Below are positions 34,946-43,846 of a DNA stretch of 64,000 bases, one piece after another. The position numbers were made by a program, and so were the translations under genes. Each line of letters opens with the position of its first letter. Within the stretch, counting starts at the first letter, position 1. The notes beneath the pieces were generated by a model. That model had not been told where the DNA came from. It made no database searches and saw nothing but the letters and a program-made list of their open reading frames with translations. The stretch covers positions 1-64,000 of the forward strand of contig WFOS01000037.1 of assembly GCA_015487975.1 (NCBI GenBank). Reading direction: 5' to 3'. This DNA is from Ardenticatena sp. GTDB lineage: Bacteria > Chloroflexota > Anaerolineae > Ardenticatenales > Ardenticatenaceae.

Positions 34946-36549
34946 GCCATCCCATCATCCTGCTCGACCGTGTGACCTATGCCTATCCCCTGGCAGAAAC
35001 ACCGACGCTGGTGGATGTGTCTCTGCACATCCTGCCAGGCGAATTCGTGCTGGTGATTGGCGAAAGCGGAAGTGGCAAAAGCACATTGTTGCGCTTGTTG
35101 AATGGGTTGGTCCCCCATTTTCATGGTGGCACGTTTGGCGGGCGGGTGCTGGTGGCAGGCCGCGATACACGCACGCATACGCCGCGCATGCTCAGCGATG
35201 TGGTGGGCTTTGTGTTCCAGGACCCCGAGAGTCAGTTTGTGCTGGAGCGCGTCGAAGACGAACTGGTCTTTGGACTGGAACAAGCTGGCGTTCCACCGGA
35301 TGAGATTGCCCGACGGCTAGATGAAACGCTGGATTGGCTGGATATTGCCCACTTGCGCCATCGTCGTGTTGCCCATTTGAGCGGTGGCGAAAAACAGCGC
35401 GTGGCAATTGCCAGCGTACTCATGCAACGCCCTTCGGTGCTGGTGTTGGATGAGCCTACTTCGCAACTCGACCCCCGCGCAGCGCAGGATGTGTTGCACG
35501 TGTTGGTGCGCCTCAACAACGACCTGGGCATGACGGTGGTGCTAGCGGAGCATCGTATCGAACGTGTGGCTGCCATTGCCGACCGCGTGCTGTGGGTGCG
35601 CGGTGCGGGCAAGCCGCTTCTGGATGGTGCGCCGCGCGATGTGCTCGCCCAAAGCGACCTGGCGCCCCCCATCACACGGTTGGGGCGTGCACTGGGATGG
35701 TCGCCTGTGCCACTGAGTGTCGAAGAAGCCCGTGCAGAGGTTGCCACGCTGCACCTTCCACCGCCTACCGTCGCACCATCACCAGCAGGGGATGTCGTCG
35801 TCGAAGTCGAGCAGGTTTCATTTGCCTACCCACGTCGTGCCGCACTGCATGATGTGTCGTTTCGCCTGCATGCGGGCGAATTTGTGTCCTTACTGGGGCA
35901 TAATGGCAGTGGGAAAAGCACGCTGTTGCGCCTGCTGGTAGGCTTGCTCCATCCCGACACAGGCGACGTCCGCATCGAGGGTGTCAGCACACGCGAACGC
36001 GCAGTGCATGAGGTGTGCCGCCACGTGGCGTATTTGCCGCAAAACCCCAATGCCTTGCTCTTTGCCGAAAGTGTGCTCGATGAAGTGCTCACAACGTTGC
36101 GCAACCACAACCTGCCCCCAGCGCAGGCGCCCATAGCCCCGTTGCAATTGCTCGACCGCTTGGGGCTGATGGATGTCGCCGATGCCTATCCGCGCGATTT
36201 GAGCGTGGGGCAGCGCGAGCGGGTGGCGCTGGCGGCTGTGCTGGCGACGTCGCCTCCCATCATCTTGCTGGATGAACCCACACGGGGGCTCGATCGCCTG
36301 CAAAAACAGGCGTTGGTACGCATGTTGCGCGAATGGCAGGCGGAAGGCGCGGCGATCCTGTTCGTGTCGCACGATGTCGAAGTGATAGCCGAAGCCGCCG
36401 ACCGCGTGCTCATTCTAGATGCGGGGCGGTTGGTGGCGGATGGGCCTGCGCGTGCGACGCTGGCACAGCATGCCGATTTTGCCCCCCAATTGGCGCAAGC
36501 ACTGGGGGTTGTGGCAACGGTCGAAGAGGTGGTCGAAGCCAATGCGTGA
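34942..36549 (+). CDS. ECF transporter ATPase, fused A1-A2
   Basis: 535 residues with two complete ABC domains in one chain. Domain 1: Walker A GESGSGKST, signature LSGGEKQRV, Walker B VLVLDEPTS. Domain 2 (from about 290): Walker A GHNGSGKST, signature LSVGQRERV, Walker B IILLDEPTR. ATG 34942 overlaps the T-component stop (ATGA). A fused pair gives both ATPase subunits of the ECF importer. With T upstream and the S component at the operon end, the transporter is complete. Confidence 0.93.
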   Translation: MSHPIILLDRVTYAYPLAETPTLVDVSLHILPGEFVLVIGESGSGKSTLLRLLNGLVPHFHGGTFGGRVLVAGRDTRTHTPRMLSDVVGFVFQDPESQFVLERVEDELVFGLEQAGVPPDEIARRLDETLDWLDIAHLRHRRVAHLSGGEKQRVAIASVLMQRPSVLVLDEPTSQLDPRAAQDVLHVLVRLNNDLGMTVVLAEHRIERVAAIADRVLWVRGAGKPLLDGAPRDVLAQSDLAPPITRLGRALGWSPVPLSVEEARAEVATLHLPPPTVAPSPAGDVVVEVEQVSFAYPRRAALHDVSFRLHAGEFVSLLGHNGSGKSTLLRLLVGLLHPDTGDVRIEGVSTRERAVHEVCRHVAYLPQNPNALLFAESVLDEVLTTLRNHNLPPAQAPIAPLQLLDRLGLMDVADAYPRDLSVGQRERVALAAVLATSPPIILLDEPTRGLDRLQKQALVRMLREWQAEGAAILFVSHDVEVIAEAADRVLILDAGRLVADGPARATLAQHADFAPQLAQALGVVATVEEVVEANA

Positions 36550-37282
36550 AACGAGGCGTGCCGTGCAAGCTGCTTTTGCCTTTCTCACCACGTTTCCGGT
36601 GCCTACGGAGACGCTGACCACGGATGATTTTGCCCGTGCCGCACGCTGGTTCCCGCTGGTGGGGCTGGTGTTGGGCGGCTTGCTGGCGGGCATGGCGTGG
36701 CTGCTCATGCCGCGTGTATCCGCGCTGCTGGGTGCGGCGTTGGTGTTGACCGCCTGGATTGCCGCGACGGGGGCGCTTCACCATGATGGGTTCGCCGATT
36801 GTGCCGATGCGTTGCTGGCGCCTGTGCCACCCGAGCGCCGCCTGGTGATTTTGCGCGATACACACGTGGGCGCGTTCGCGTTGGTGGCGGTGCCGCTGCT
36901 GCTTTTGCTGGCATGGAGTGCCCTGGCGGCGTTGTGGACGTCGCCGATGTTACCGCGTGTGTTGGTTGCGGCACCCTTCTGTGGGCGTCTGTGCATGCTG
37001 TGGGCGCAACTCCACTGGCAGTATGCTCGCCCACAGGGGATGGGGCGTCTAGTAGCGCCGCGCCGCTCTGACCGAGTGTGGGTGATGGCCTGGGGGCTGG
37101 TCTTGCTCTTACTGGGGCGTGGCGTGGTGCTGGTGGGAGGCATGGCGTGCGTGCTGGGGCATTGGCTGGCGGGGCGAATGGCGGCGCGTTTGGGGGGTGG
37201 CCTGACAGGCGACACCTACGGCGCACTGAACGTGGTGGTGGAAACGGCCACACTGGTGTTGGCGGCGCTGGTGTTGGCGTGA
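36542..37282 (+). CDS. cobS: Adenosylcobinamide-GDP ribazoletransferase
   Basis: 246 residues, usual for CobS, an integral membrane enzyme that joins adenosylcobinamide-GDP to alpha-ribazole. FLTTFPVP near the start, then GALHHDGFADCADALLAP (about 75-95) with the conserved acidic metal-binding cluster, and R/D residues of LRDTHVGAFAL. About six hydrophobic helices. ATG 36542 overlaps the ATPase gene by eight bases, and its own stop overlaps the next GTG. Confidence 0.93.
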   Translation: MRETRRAVQAAFAFLTTFPVPTETLTTDDFARAARWFPLVGLVLGGLLAGMAWLLMPRVSALLGAALVLTAWIAATGALHHDGFADCADALLAPVPPERRLVILRDTHVGAFALVAVPLLLLLAWSALAALWTSPMLPRVLVAAPFCGRLCMLWAQLHWQYARPQGMGRLVAPRRSDRVWVMAWGLVLLLLGRGVVLVGGMACVLGHWLAGRMAARLGGGLTGDTYGALNVVVETATLVLAALVLA

Positions 37283-38073
37283 GGGCTCGGCATTTTCCCT
37301 TTCGGCTGGGCAGCACGTCGTATGTGGTGCGTGGTGATCTGGTGACCAATGCATACGCTCTGCGCCACGTGGTGGACGATATCGAGTTGGTGTTGTTCGA
37401 TACGGGGCAGATGTGCAACTACCCCACAGCGAACGAGATGCACACGTTGGCCCGTCTGGCCGCGCTGCACGGGCTGACGTTTTCGCTCCATCTTCCTACA
37501 CATTTGGCGCTCGTGCATCACGAGGCGCATGTGCGCCGTGCCGCAATCCGTGAAGCGGTTGCGCTGATTCAGCAATGTGCGGCGTTGCCGCTCAGCGCTG
37601 TGGTGGTGCATTTGGACGGGGGCAATGAGCCAGCAGGCACAGCGGCGTGGCAAGCCTGGGCGTATGAAGCACTCATCGCCTTGCGCGATGTGTCCCCCGC
37701 GCCGTTGTGTGTCGAAAACCTGGAAAACGCGCCATGTGAGGCGTTTGTGCCCGTGGTCGAAGGGTGTGGCGTGGCCTACTGCCTGGATGTGGGGCATGTG
37801 TGGAAACTGGGGGGCGATCCCGTGGCGCTGTGGCGACGCTGGTGGCCGCGTCTGCGTGTTGTGCATCTGCATGCGGTGGCGCCGTCAGGCGACCATGCGT
37901 CGCTCGATAGCGCCGACGAGGTGGCATTGCGCCGCGTTGTGTGTCGCCTCGTGCGGTATGGGTGGCGAGGTGTGCTGACGCTCGAGGTGTACGAAGAAGA
38001 TTTTTGGCGCTCTCGTGATGTGCTCGAACGTCTGTTGGCACATGGGGAGTGTGGAACGCTGGATGAGAGGTAA
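37279..38073 (+). CDS. cbiR: CbiR-type cobamide-remodelling hydrolase
   Basis: 264-residue TIM-barrel protein of the AP-endonuclease-2/xylose isomerase-like superfamily. Metal-ligand motifs are visible: FSLHLPTHL, VVVHLDGG, CVENLENAP, YCLDVGHVWKLGG and VVHLHAVAPSGDHASL. Members of this fold located in cobalamin operons include CbiR, which removes the nucleotide loop of imported cobamides so they can be rebuilt with the preferred base. GTG 37279 overlaps the cobS stop (GTGA). The assignment is based on fold and on being between cobS and cobU. Confidence 0.75.
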   Translation: MRARHFPFRLGSTSYVVRGDLVTNAYALRHVVDDIELVLFDTGQMCNYPTANEMHTLARLAALHGLTFSLHLPTHLALVHHEAHVRRAAIREAVALIQQCAALPLSAVVVHLDGGNEPAGTAAWQAWAYEALIALRDVSPAPLCVENLENAPCEAFVPVVEGCGVAYCLDVGHVWKLGGDPVALWRRWWPRLRVVHLHAVAPSGDHASLDSADEVALRRVVCRLVRYGWRGVLTLEVYEEDFWRSRDVLERLLAHGECGTLDER

Positions 38074-38076
38074 AGC

Positions 38077-38697
38077 ATGCGCGCGATAAACCAGTTGACG
38101 GCACCACAGCCAGGTACATTGACGCTGGTATTGGGGGGGGCACGCAGTGGCAAAAGCCGTCTCGCAGAAGCCCTCGCGACGCTCAGCGGAACACCTGTGG
38201 TGTATGTGGCAACCGCCGAGCCTGGCGACGCCGAAATGCAGGCGCGGATCGCCGCGCATCGTGCCCGCCGGCCGGCGGAATGGCGCACGGTGGAAGCGCC
38301 TCAGCATGTGGCGGCAGCGTTGGCAGACGTGGATATGCCCCCGCGTAGCGTGGTCTTGCTCGACTGTATCACGCTGTGGCTTTCCAATCTGATGATGGCG
38401 CTACCGTCTCCCAATGAGGCTGCGTTGCTGACGATGGCAACCCGCGAGATGGAAGCCTTGCTGGCGTTGGTGATGTCGCGTTCGTGGGCGCTGGTGGTGG
38501 TGAGTAACGAGGTGGGGAGCGGTATCGTGCCCGCGTATCCGCTGGGGCGCCTGTATCGTGATGTGGCGGGGCGGCTCAATCAGTGGTTGGCGGCGCGGGC
38601 GGCGCGTGTCTGGCTGGCGGTTGCAGGCTATGCGCTGGATGTGTCGGCACTGGGGGTACGCATTCCCGAAGGAGGGCTTGATGAGAGCGTGGCGTGA
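38077..38697 (+). CDS. cobU: Adenosylcobinamide kinase / guanylyltransferase
   Basis: 206 residues, normal for CobU/CobP. P-loop GGARSGKSRLAE (20-31), the guanylylated His in IAAHRARRP (H61), VVLLDCITLWLSNLM, and VVSNEVGSGIVP with PLGRLYRDVAGRLNQWLA. It phosphorylates adenosylcobinamide and adds GMP, making the CobS substrate. Start ATG 38077 comes three bases after the cbiR stop; its end overlaps the ECF S gene by 17 bases. Confidence 0.96.
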   Translation: MRAINQLTAPQPGTLTLVLGGARSGKSRLAEALATLSGTPVVYVATAEPGDAEMQARIAAHRARRPAEWRTVEAPQHVAAALADVDMPPRSVVLLDCITLWLSNLMMALPSPNEAALLTMATREMEALLALVMSRSWALVVVSNEVGSGIVPAYPLGRLYRDVAGRLNQWLAARAARVWLAVAGYALDVSALGVRIPEGGLDESVA

Positions 38698-39604
38698 ACG
38701 GTATCCGCGTTTGTATGGGTGGAGTCATCGCCTGGTGGGGTGGCTACTGATGGTGTTGGTGAGCCTGATTGGCGTGGCAGCGTTCATTGCGCCCTTCTTT
38801 GTGCCCGAAGTGGTGCAAACAGGGCCGCAACAGGCACACGCACAGGATGCGCCGTTGTTGATGGCGTTGTTGGTGGTGCTGGCGCTCGCAGTGTTGTTCG
38901 TGGAACTGGAACAAGATGGCCTGAACACCAAAACCGTGGCGTTGTTGGGGGTGTTGACGGCCTTCAATGCAAGCTTGCGCTTGTTCGATGCGGTGCTCTC
39001 GGTCTTCAACATTGGCGGCTTTTCCCCGGTGTTTGCACTGGTGATTGTAGGGGGCTATGTCTTTGGCGCACGGTTTGGGTTTTTGCTGGGTGCAATGACA
39101 ATGTTCGTCAGTGCTTTGTTGACGGGTGGCATGGGGCCCTGGGTTCCGTTTCAGATGTTTGCGACGGGGTGGGTTGGCATGAGCGCTGCTTGGCTGGCGT
39201 GGGTGGTGCGCCCTCGCCTGGCACGGGGACGGCTGGTAGCACGGCGTGAAGTGGTGGCCTTGGTGGTGTTTGGCGGCGTGTGGGGGTATGTTTACGGTAT
39301 CCTGATGAATCTGTTTTTCTGGCCTTTCGTTGGCGGGGGGGAGATGTACTGGCAGCCTGGCATCACGTGGCGCGAGACCCTGCAACGCTATGCAGCGTTT
39401 TATCTACTCACGTCGTTGGCATGGGATACAGGGCGTGCCGTGGGCAACGTGTTGCTCCTCGGCCTGATAGGAGCGCCAACGCTGCGCATTCTGCGTCGGT
39501 TTTATGTGCGTTTCTTCTGGTCGCCCGTTGCTAGCGGGCTTTCCGAACAGGGGGCTCATACGCTTCTGGCACCGCTACCATCCCATATTGATATGCAAAA
39601 ATAA
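38681..39604 (+). CDS. ECF transporter substrate-binding S component (probably cobalamin)
   Basis: 307 residues, about seven hydrophobic helices. The central region GGFSPVFALVIVGGYVFGARFGFLLGAMTMFVSALLTG contains the AxxxA-like helix of S components. Cobalamin is the inferred ligand because the operon has a cobalamin riboswitch and salvage enzymes. ATG 38681 after GGAGGG lies in the end of cobU. The 3' end overlaps the convergent regulator gene on the other strand by 74 bases. Confidence 0.85.
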   Translation: MRAWRERYPRLYGWSHRLVGWLLMVLVSLIGVAAFIAPFFVPEVVQTGPQQAHAQDAPLLMALLVVLALAVLFVELEQDGLNTKTVALLGVLTAFNASLRLFDAVLSVFNIGGFSPVFALVIVGGYVFGARFGFLLGAMTMFVSALLTGGMGPWVPFQMFATGWVGMSAAWLAWVVRPRLARGRLVARREVVALVVFGGVWGYVYGILMNLFFWPFVGGGEMYWQPGITWRETLQRYAAFYLLTSLAWDTGRAVGNVLLLGLIGAPTLRILRRFYVRFFWSPVASGLSEQGAHTLLAPLPSHIDMQK

Positions 39605-40244
39605 CCAGGTTGACGCGGTCGCGTACGTTCAACTTACGGTAGATGGTCGAAAGATGATGGCGGATGGTGGATTCGCTTACATAGAGGCGGTTGGCGATTT
39701 CTTCGTTTTTCAGCCCCATGCAGACCAGGCGGACGACTTCGTGTTCACGTTCCGAGAGGGATTGCATCGCCAAACGCGCGCGCTCGTAGGGCGTTCTTTC
39801 AGCACGCCCTGAGATGTGCCCGATAATCGTGGCCATGAAGTGGCGTTCCAGCCAGGCTTCGCCTTGTAGCACCTTCTCGATGGCTTTGAAGAGCACCTGA
39901 GGGCTTTCTTGCTTCGAGATGATGCCACGTACACCCATGCGGATGAGCTGCATGTAGTGTGTGGCGGCCTCGTCGGTGAGCAAAATCACATTTGGCTCGT
40001 GAGTAGATTGCAATGCGTGCAGGCTCTCGAACAATTCCGTGAACGTGAACGTATCGTCCAGCAGAAGAATGTCGAAAGGCGTCTCTCGTATGGCGTCTAT
40101 CAGTGTGGACAGATCGGTGTAAATCACAACGGTGTCATCGGGTTGCAGGAATTGCGTGCTGAGAAAATATTTGAACGCTTTGGCAACCATGACATTTTTG
40201 TTGGCAATCGCGAGCGTGATCGGTTGGCGTTTTTGCGTTGTCAT
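39531..40244 (-). CDS. Orphan NarL/LuxR-type response regulator
   Basis: 237 residues. A receiver-like domain (about 8-125) with FDILLLDD in the phospho-acceptor position and GIISKQES with the conserved Lys, then a LuxR HTH (about 162-222): LSEREHEVVRLVCMGLKNEEIANRLYVSESTIRHHLSTIYRKLNV. A purine-rich GGGGGAAC precedes ATG 40244. No kinase gene is adjacent. It overlaps the end of the S-component gene in antisense direction. Targets are unknown; the divergent exported-protein gene at 40490 is one possibility. Confidence 0.88.
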   Translation of the reverse strand: MTTQKRQPITLAIANKNVMVAKAFKYFLSTQFLQPDDTVVIYTDLSTLIDAIRETPFDILLLDDTFTFTELFESLHALQSTHEPNVILLTDEAATHYMQLIRMGVRGIISKQESPQVLFKAIEKVLQGEAWLERHFMATIIGHISGRAERTPYERARLAMQSLSEREHEVVRLVCMGLKNEEIANRLYVSESTIRHHLSTIYRKLNVRDRVNLVIFAYQYGMVAVPEAYEPPVRKAR

Positions 40245-40489
40245 CGCAGTTCCCCCTAGACGAAAGTCCCTTTTCGTTGATGGTGTTTGCTTGAAAATGC
40301 CGATATCATGGCACCCTTTTTTTCGAGTTTTTTACATCGCGTAGGACGCCCCACGTACTTTTTTCCCGCTTGCGGATGGCTTTGGTCGATGTCCCTGATC
40401 GACGGGAAAGCCCATAGCAAAGCCTCTGTGCACTTGATAGGGTATCGATGCGTGGAACACGCAAATACTCTTGCATGGAGGCATACGTT

Positions 40490-41530
40490 ATGCGTCGCAT
40501 ACTTTTCTACGCAACCGTGATGGTGAGTATGATGATTGGTGTATGGTGGTATGGTCAGACAAGCCAGCCTGCGCTGGCAAATCCAACAAGCGCAACGCAT
40601 GATGTGTACGTGCCGCTCGTTTTGCGGCATGCTCGTCCCCCCAAAGTGACGCCAACCCCTTCGCCCACTCCTTCGCCAACACCGACACCCAGTCCAACCC
40701 CTTCTCCAACGCCGACGCCGATACCACCTGGGGCGTCCATCGCTCCATCGGTGATGGGCATTATGGGCATGTCCGAAGATGATTTTGGAATGGTACTGAC
40801 GCTGGGTGGCCGCACGGTTGAATATCGCGGGAGTACCAATCCCAGCCAGGTGCAAGCGGCGTTCGATACCGCCAAGCGCCAAGGGTTGAATTTCTTGCTG
40901 CGCGGGCCCGACCGCAAGGCGTTCACCACCGCCGACGGCCATTTGGATTTGGCGGCGGTGACGACCATTCTGCACAACACCTTCGATGGCACCACGCTTG
41001 TGGGCGATCCAGCTTTTGTGGGCTTCTACCTGATTGACGAGCCATGCCACCCCGACAAGTTCAATATCACTGGGGCGGAAATGGCCCAGTTGTACGCTAC
41101 CGTCAAAGCGTATGACCCATCGCTGAAACTCTTCGTCAATTTTGGCAAACTGTCGGGATGCCTTGATCGATTGCTGTCTGAATCGGGTGGGGCGCCAGTG
41201 ACGGATTTGGCCGCGTTCACTGTGACGGTGCCGAAAATGAACTATGCTGCGTATCTGGATGCTCAGGTGCAAACGACGCTCGATGCCAAAGCGATCACAC
41301 CTGGGTTGCAGGTTGTGCCCATGATGGCGGTTTGGGAAGGGGCGAATATGCCCATGCCCGATGAGCAATGGGTACGCGAAACAGGTCGTCTGGTGTGGAA
41401 TACGGGCGCGTTCGACGGTATCCTCTTCTATCCATGGCTCACGCCAACATGGGCAACACGCAGTCTGGATGATGTGATTGATGCGTATGCTGACGATGTC
41501 GCCTACGTCTTCGCAACGGTCACGCAATAA
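40490..41530 (+). CDS. Exported TIM-barrel (glycoside hydrolase-like) protein
   Basis: 346 residues: signal peptide (1-28), LPLVLRH-like segment, a Pro/Thr/Ser linker (PTPSPTPSPTPT type, about 45-75), then a TIM-barrel-like domain (about 80-346). Visible motifs include LNFLLRGPDR, GFYLIDEPC with a candidate catalytic Asp-Glu, LFVNFG and GILFYPW. It resembles the protein at 51130-52302 in layout and in the IDEP/MDEP motif. GGAGG precedes ATG 40490. The sugar substrate is unknown. It ends at a strong terminator shared with the next convergent gene. Confidence 0.7.
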   Translation: MRRILFYATVMVSMMIGVWWYGQTSQPALANPTSATHDVYVPLVLRHARPPKVTPTPSPTPSPTPTPSPTPSPTPTPIPPGASIAPSVMGIMGMSEDDFGMVLTLGGRTVEYRGSTNPSQVQAAFDTAKRQGLNFLLRGPDRKAFTTADGHLDLAAVTTILHNTFDGTTLVGDPAFVGFYLIDEPCHPDKFNITGAEMAQLYATVKAYDPSLKLFVNFGKLSGCLDRLLSESGGAPVTDLAAFTVTVPKMNYAAYLDAQVQTTLDAKAITPGLQVVPMMAVWEGANMPMPDEQWVRETGRLVWNTGAFDGILFYPWLTPTWATRSLDDVIDAYADDVAYVFATVTQ

Positions 41531-41551
41531 GGTGGTATGCGGTTGTGTGTG

Positions 41552-41579
41552 GTGGGGAGGCGCCAAGAGGCCTCCCCAC
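41552..41579. terminator. Bidirectional terminator
   Basis: GTGGGGAGGC pairs perfectly with GCCTCCCCAC around an eight-base loop between two convergent genes. There is no T-run, so it may rely on stem strength. Confidence 0.6.
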
Positions 41580-41598
41580 GTTGTGTGTGTCATGTTGT

Positions 41599-43800
41599 TC
41601 ATGGCAGTAAGGGCATGATTGGTCCGCGAATTTCACCACTTGGATGAGCGAGTGTATGCACATTGATGTAGGTGTTGCCAGCTCGCATGTCGGCTACCAT
41701 GTCAGCAAGGGTGAGCCAACCGCACCCATTGCCAGCATCTGGGGCTGTGAGCAGGCCTTGCGTAAGCACACCGCTTGCAATGCTGACAGGACCGCCACTG
41801 AACAATGTTGCGCCCACAGGTCCGTTGACGCCTGGCGCCCCACAGTGAATGTGGGCGGCGGTGCCATCCACAAGGTTGCGTACCAGCACGCGGTATTGGA
41901 GGCGTGTCTCATCTGGCGAAAGGCGGAAGCGGGCACGCCCCATCGTGTTGGTGGTGACGGGCGGCACTTCGTTGTCGCCATTCATGTTCGCCAGGAAGAA
42001 GAAGGCCTGGGGTGTGGGGGTGGGTGTTGGTGTAGGCGTTGTTGTCGGTGGTGGTGTTGGTGTCGGTGTGGGGCCTGGTGGTGTGGCAGTCGCGGTGGGG
42101 GTGGGTGTTGGCGTGCCGCATGTGCCCAGATCGAATGTGCCGACGCGCGTATGCCACGATTGTTGGCTGGTCGTCGGGTAGTACTCGGTTACGTACCAGA
42201 AGGTGCAATCGTCGGTCGGGTCAACGCTGAGAGCGCTGTAATCGCCCCACCGTGAGAAGGACGACGTTTGCGAGCCGCTCCCGGTGATGATGATGCCTTC
42301 GCCCTGGGGCATGGTGCCAAGTGGATCACCAGCGAGCCGTCCGGTATAGTGAATGGACGGGAACAATGTGCTACTGGAAACACTAAATCCAATGGCCATG
42401 TTGCCCTGTCCATCCATGGCGGCGCTCCCCATCCAGCGATGGTTGGCATCCGGCGCGTAGGTGCCTTGCTGGTGGACAAACCAGCCGCTCCCGCTGTTGC
42501 GCACTTCGTACCAGCGAATACCGGCATGGTCGCTCCCATCGACATCCACCGTGTGGTTGGTGACCAATGTTTGATGCGTCCCAAAATCGCGGAATTGTAG
42601 ACGGAACATGAGCCGGTCGGAGATGGCATCGACACGGGCGGCCGTTCCCGGTTGCGGAATGCAGTCGCGAGCATAGCCGCACAGGTCGCTATCGAAGGCG
42701 GCCACGGGAAGCGCCGTATTGAACGTGAAGGTCGAAGCGGCGGGGTTACCCCAATCCACGTGGAAATCCCACAGTTGCACTTGGTCGGGCGAGTAGCCCC
42801 ACGCGTCATCATCCATTTGCATGACCACGTTGGGCGTGCCGGCAGGCGGCGCTGGCCCGTCGAGGTCTGATGGCAGCATCCCCCCCAGATTTGGGTCGAT
42901 GCCGAACAGGTCGAAGTAGACCATGTTGGCGGGGAGGCCATTCAACATCTGGTCGCGTTCGAAGGCGACCGCGCCAGCCCCCGCCCAGCTGCACGTGAAA
43001 ATGCTGCAAGTGAACTGATTGATGGTCATGTAGTAGCCATCTGGCCAGACGCCAAACTTGGGGTAATCGTTCAATTTGGTGTTGCTGATGAGAAATTCGT
43101 AGCGGTGCCATGCGCCCAATGGATCACCACTTTGGGAGACAGCGATGCATTGGTAGAACGGCCCGGATGGAAAGTTGGGCAACGCAAACTGGCTCATCAT
43201 CCAGCGGTCGGCAAGGTGATCGTAGAGCACGATGGGGTCGCCATCGTTGGCGGTTTCGCACGGGCCACCAAACCCGGCAAAAAGGGTGTTGTTGTTGGCG
43301 GGGCCATAGAGCAGATTGCCACTACGGTCGTAGATGGCGAAGGCGATGTTGACCATTTCGACGTAATGGTTGGGGCCAATATCGCCGACCGGGTCAGGGG
43401 GAAGCACATTGTTGACGTTGCCAACTCCCTCGAACGTCAAGTTGGGGGCAGGAATGGCAGGCACAGCTGGCATGGCAGGTTCCATCACCCTACTGCGCTG
43501 AGGGGCATTGGTCTTGTCAATCGTTTTGCGTGGCAATGGCCACAACGGGATTTCGCGCGATTTGAGTGCATTGGCGCTTACCGAGGGTGGGATGGTGCGC
43601 AGTTCAGGTGATGTGTCGAAATGTTGCGCGGGTATGACGGTTGGGGTGCCCGCGCTCAAGTTTTGGGGCTGCCATGTGCCAGCCTCTTGGGCGACGACTT
43701 CTTCGACAGGGGATTGGCGTATGCCACTGAATACGACAAGCACCGTCACCACCAACGCTATGACGCTCCACAGGCGTGTTTTTGGGATGGGGGAAAACAT
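41599..43800 (-). CDS. Exported beta-propeller-like protein with C-terminal CHRD domain
   Basis: 733 residues: a signal peptide (about 1-38), a large domain (about 100-580) with repeated GDP/YDHLADRWMMSQF and WHRYEFLIS segments typical of exported propeller-like proteins, a Pro/Thr linker (TPTPTPPPTTTPTPTPT type), and a CHRD domain (about 615-733) with FFLANMNGDNEVPPV and AAHIHCGAPG. CHRD domains occur in chordin and bacterial surface proteins; function unknown. The start at 43800 follows AGGAGG; the frame is open to 43824. Confidence 0.8.
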   Translation of the reverse strand: MFSPIPKTRLWSVIALVVTVLVVFSGIRQSPVEEVVAQEAGTWQPQNLSAGTPTVIPAQHFDTSPELRTIPPSVSANALKSREIPLWPLPRKTIDKTNAPQRSRVMEPAMPAVPAIPAPNLTFEGVGNVNNVLPPDPVGDIGPNHYVEMVNIAFAIYDRSGNLLYGPANNNTLFAGFGGPCETANDGDPIVLYDHLADRWMMSQFALPNFPSGPFYQCIAVSQSGDPLGAWHRYEFLISNTKLNDYPKFGVWPDGYYMTINQFTCSIFTCSWAGAGAVAFERDQMLNGLPANMVYFDLFGIDPNLGGMLPSDLDGPAPPAGTPNVVMQMDDDAWGYSPDQVQLWDFHVDWGNPAASTFTFNTALPVAAFDSDLCGYARDCIPQPGTAARVDAISDRLMFRLQFRDFGTHQTLVTNHTVDVDGSDHAGIRWYEVRNSGSGWFVHQQGTYAPDANHRWMGSAAMDGQGNMAIGFSVSSSTLFPSIHYTGRLAGDPLGTMPQGEGIIITGSGSQTSSFSRWGDYSALSVDPTDDCTFWYVTEYYPTTSQQSWHTRVGTFDLGTCGTPTPTPTATATPPGPTPTPTPPPTTTPTPTPTPTPQAFFFLANMNGDNEVPPVTTNTMGRARFRLSPDETRLQYRVLVRNLVDGTAAHIHCGAPGVNGPVGATLFSGGPVSIASGVLTQGLLTAPDAGNGCGWLTLADMVADMRAGNTYINVHTLAHPSGEIRGPIMPLLP

Positions 43801-43846
43801 TCGGTTACCTCCTGGAAATATCATTGGCTCGACTCACCGAAGAAGA

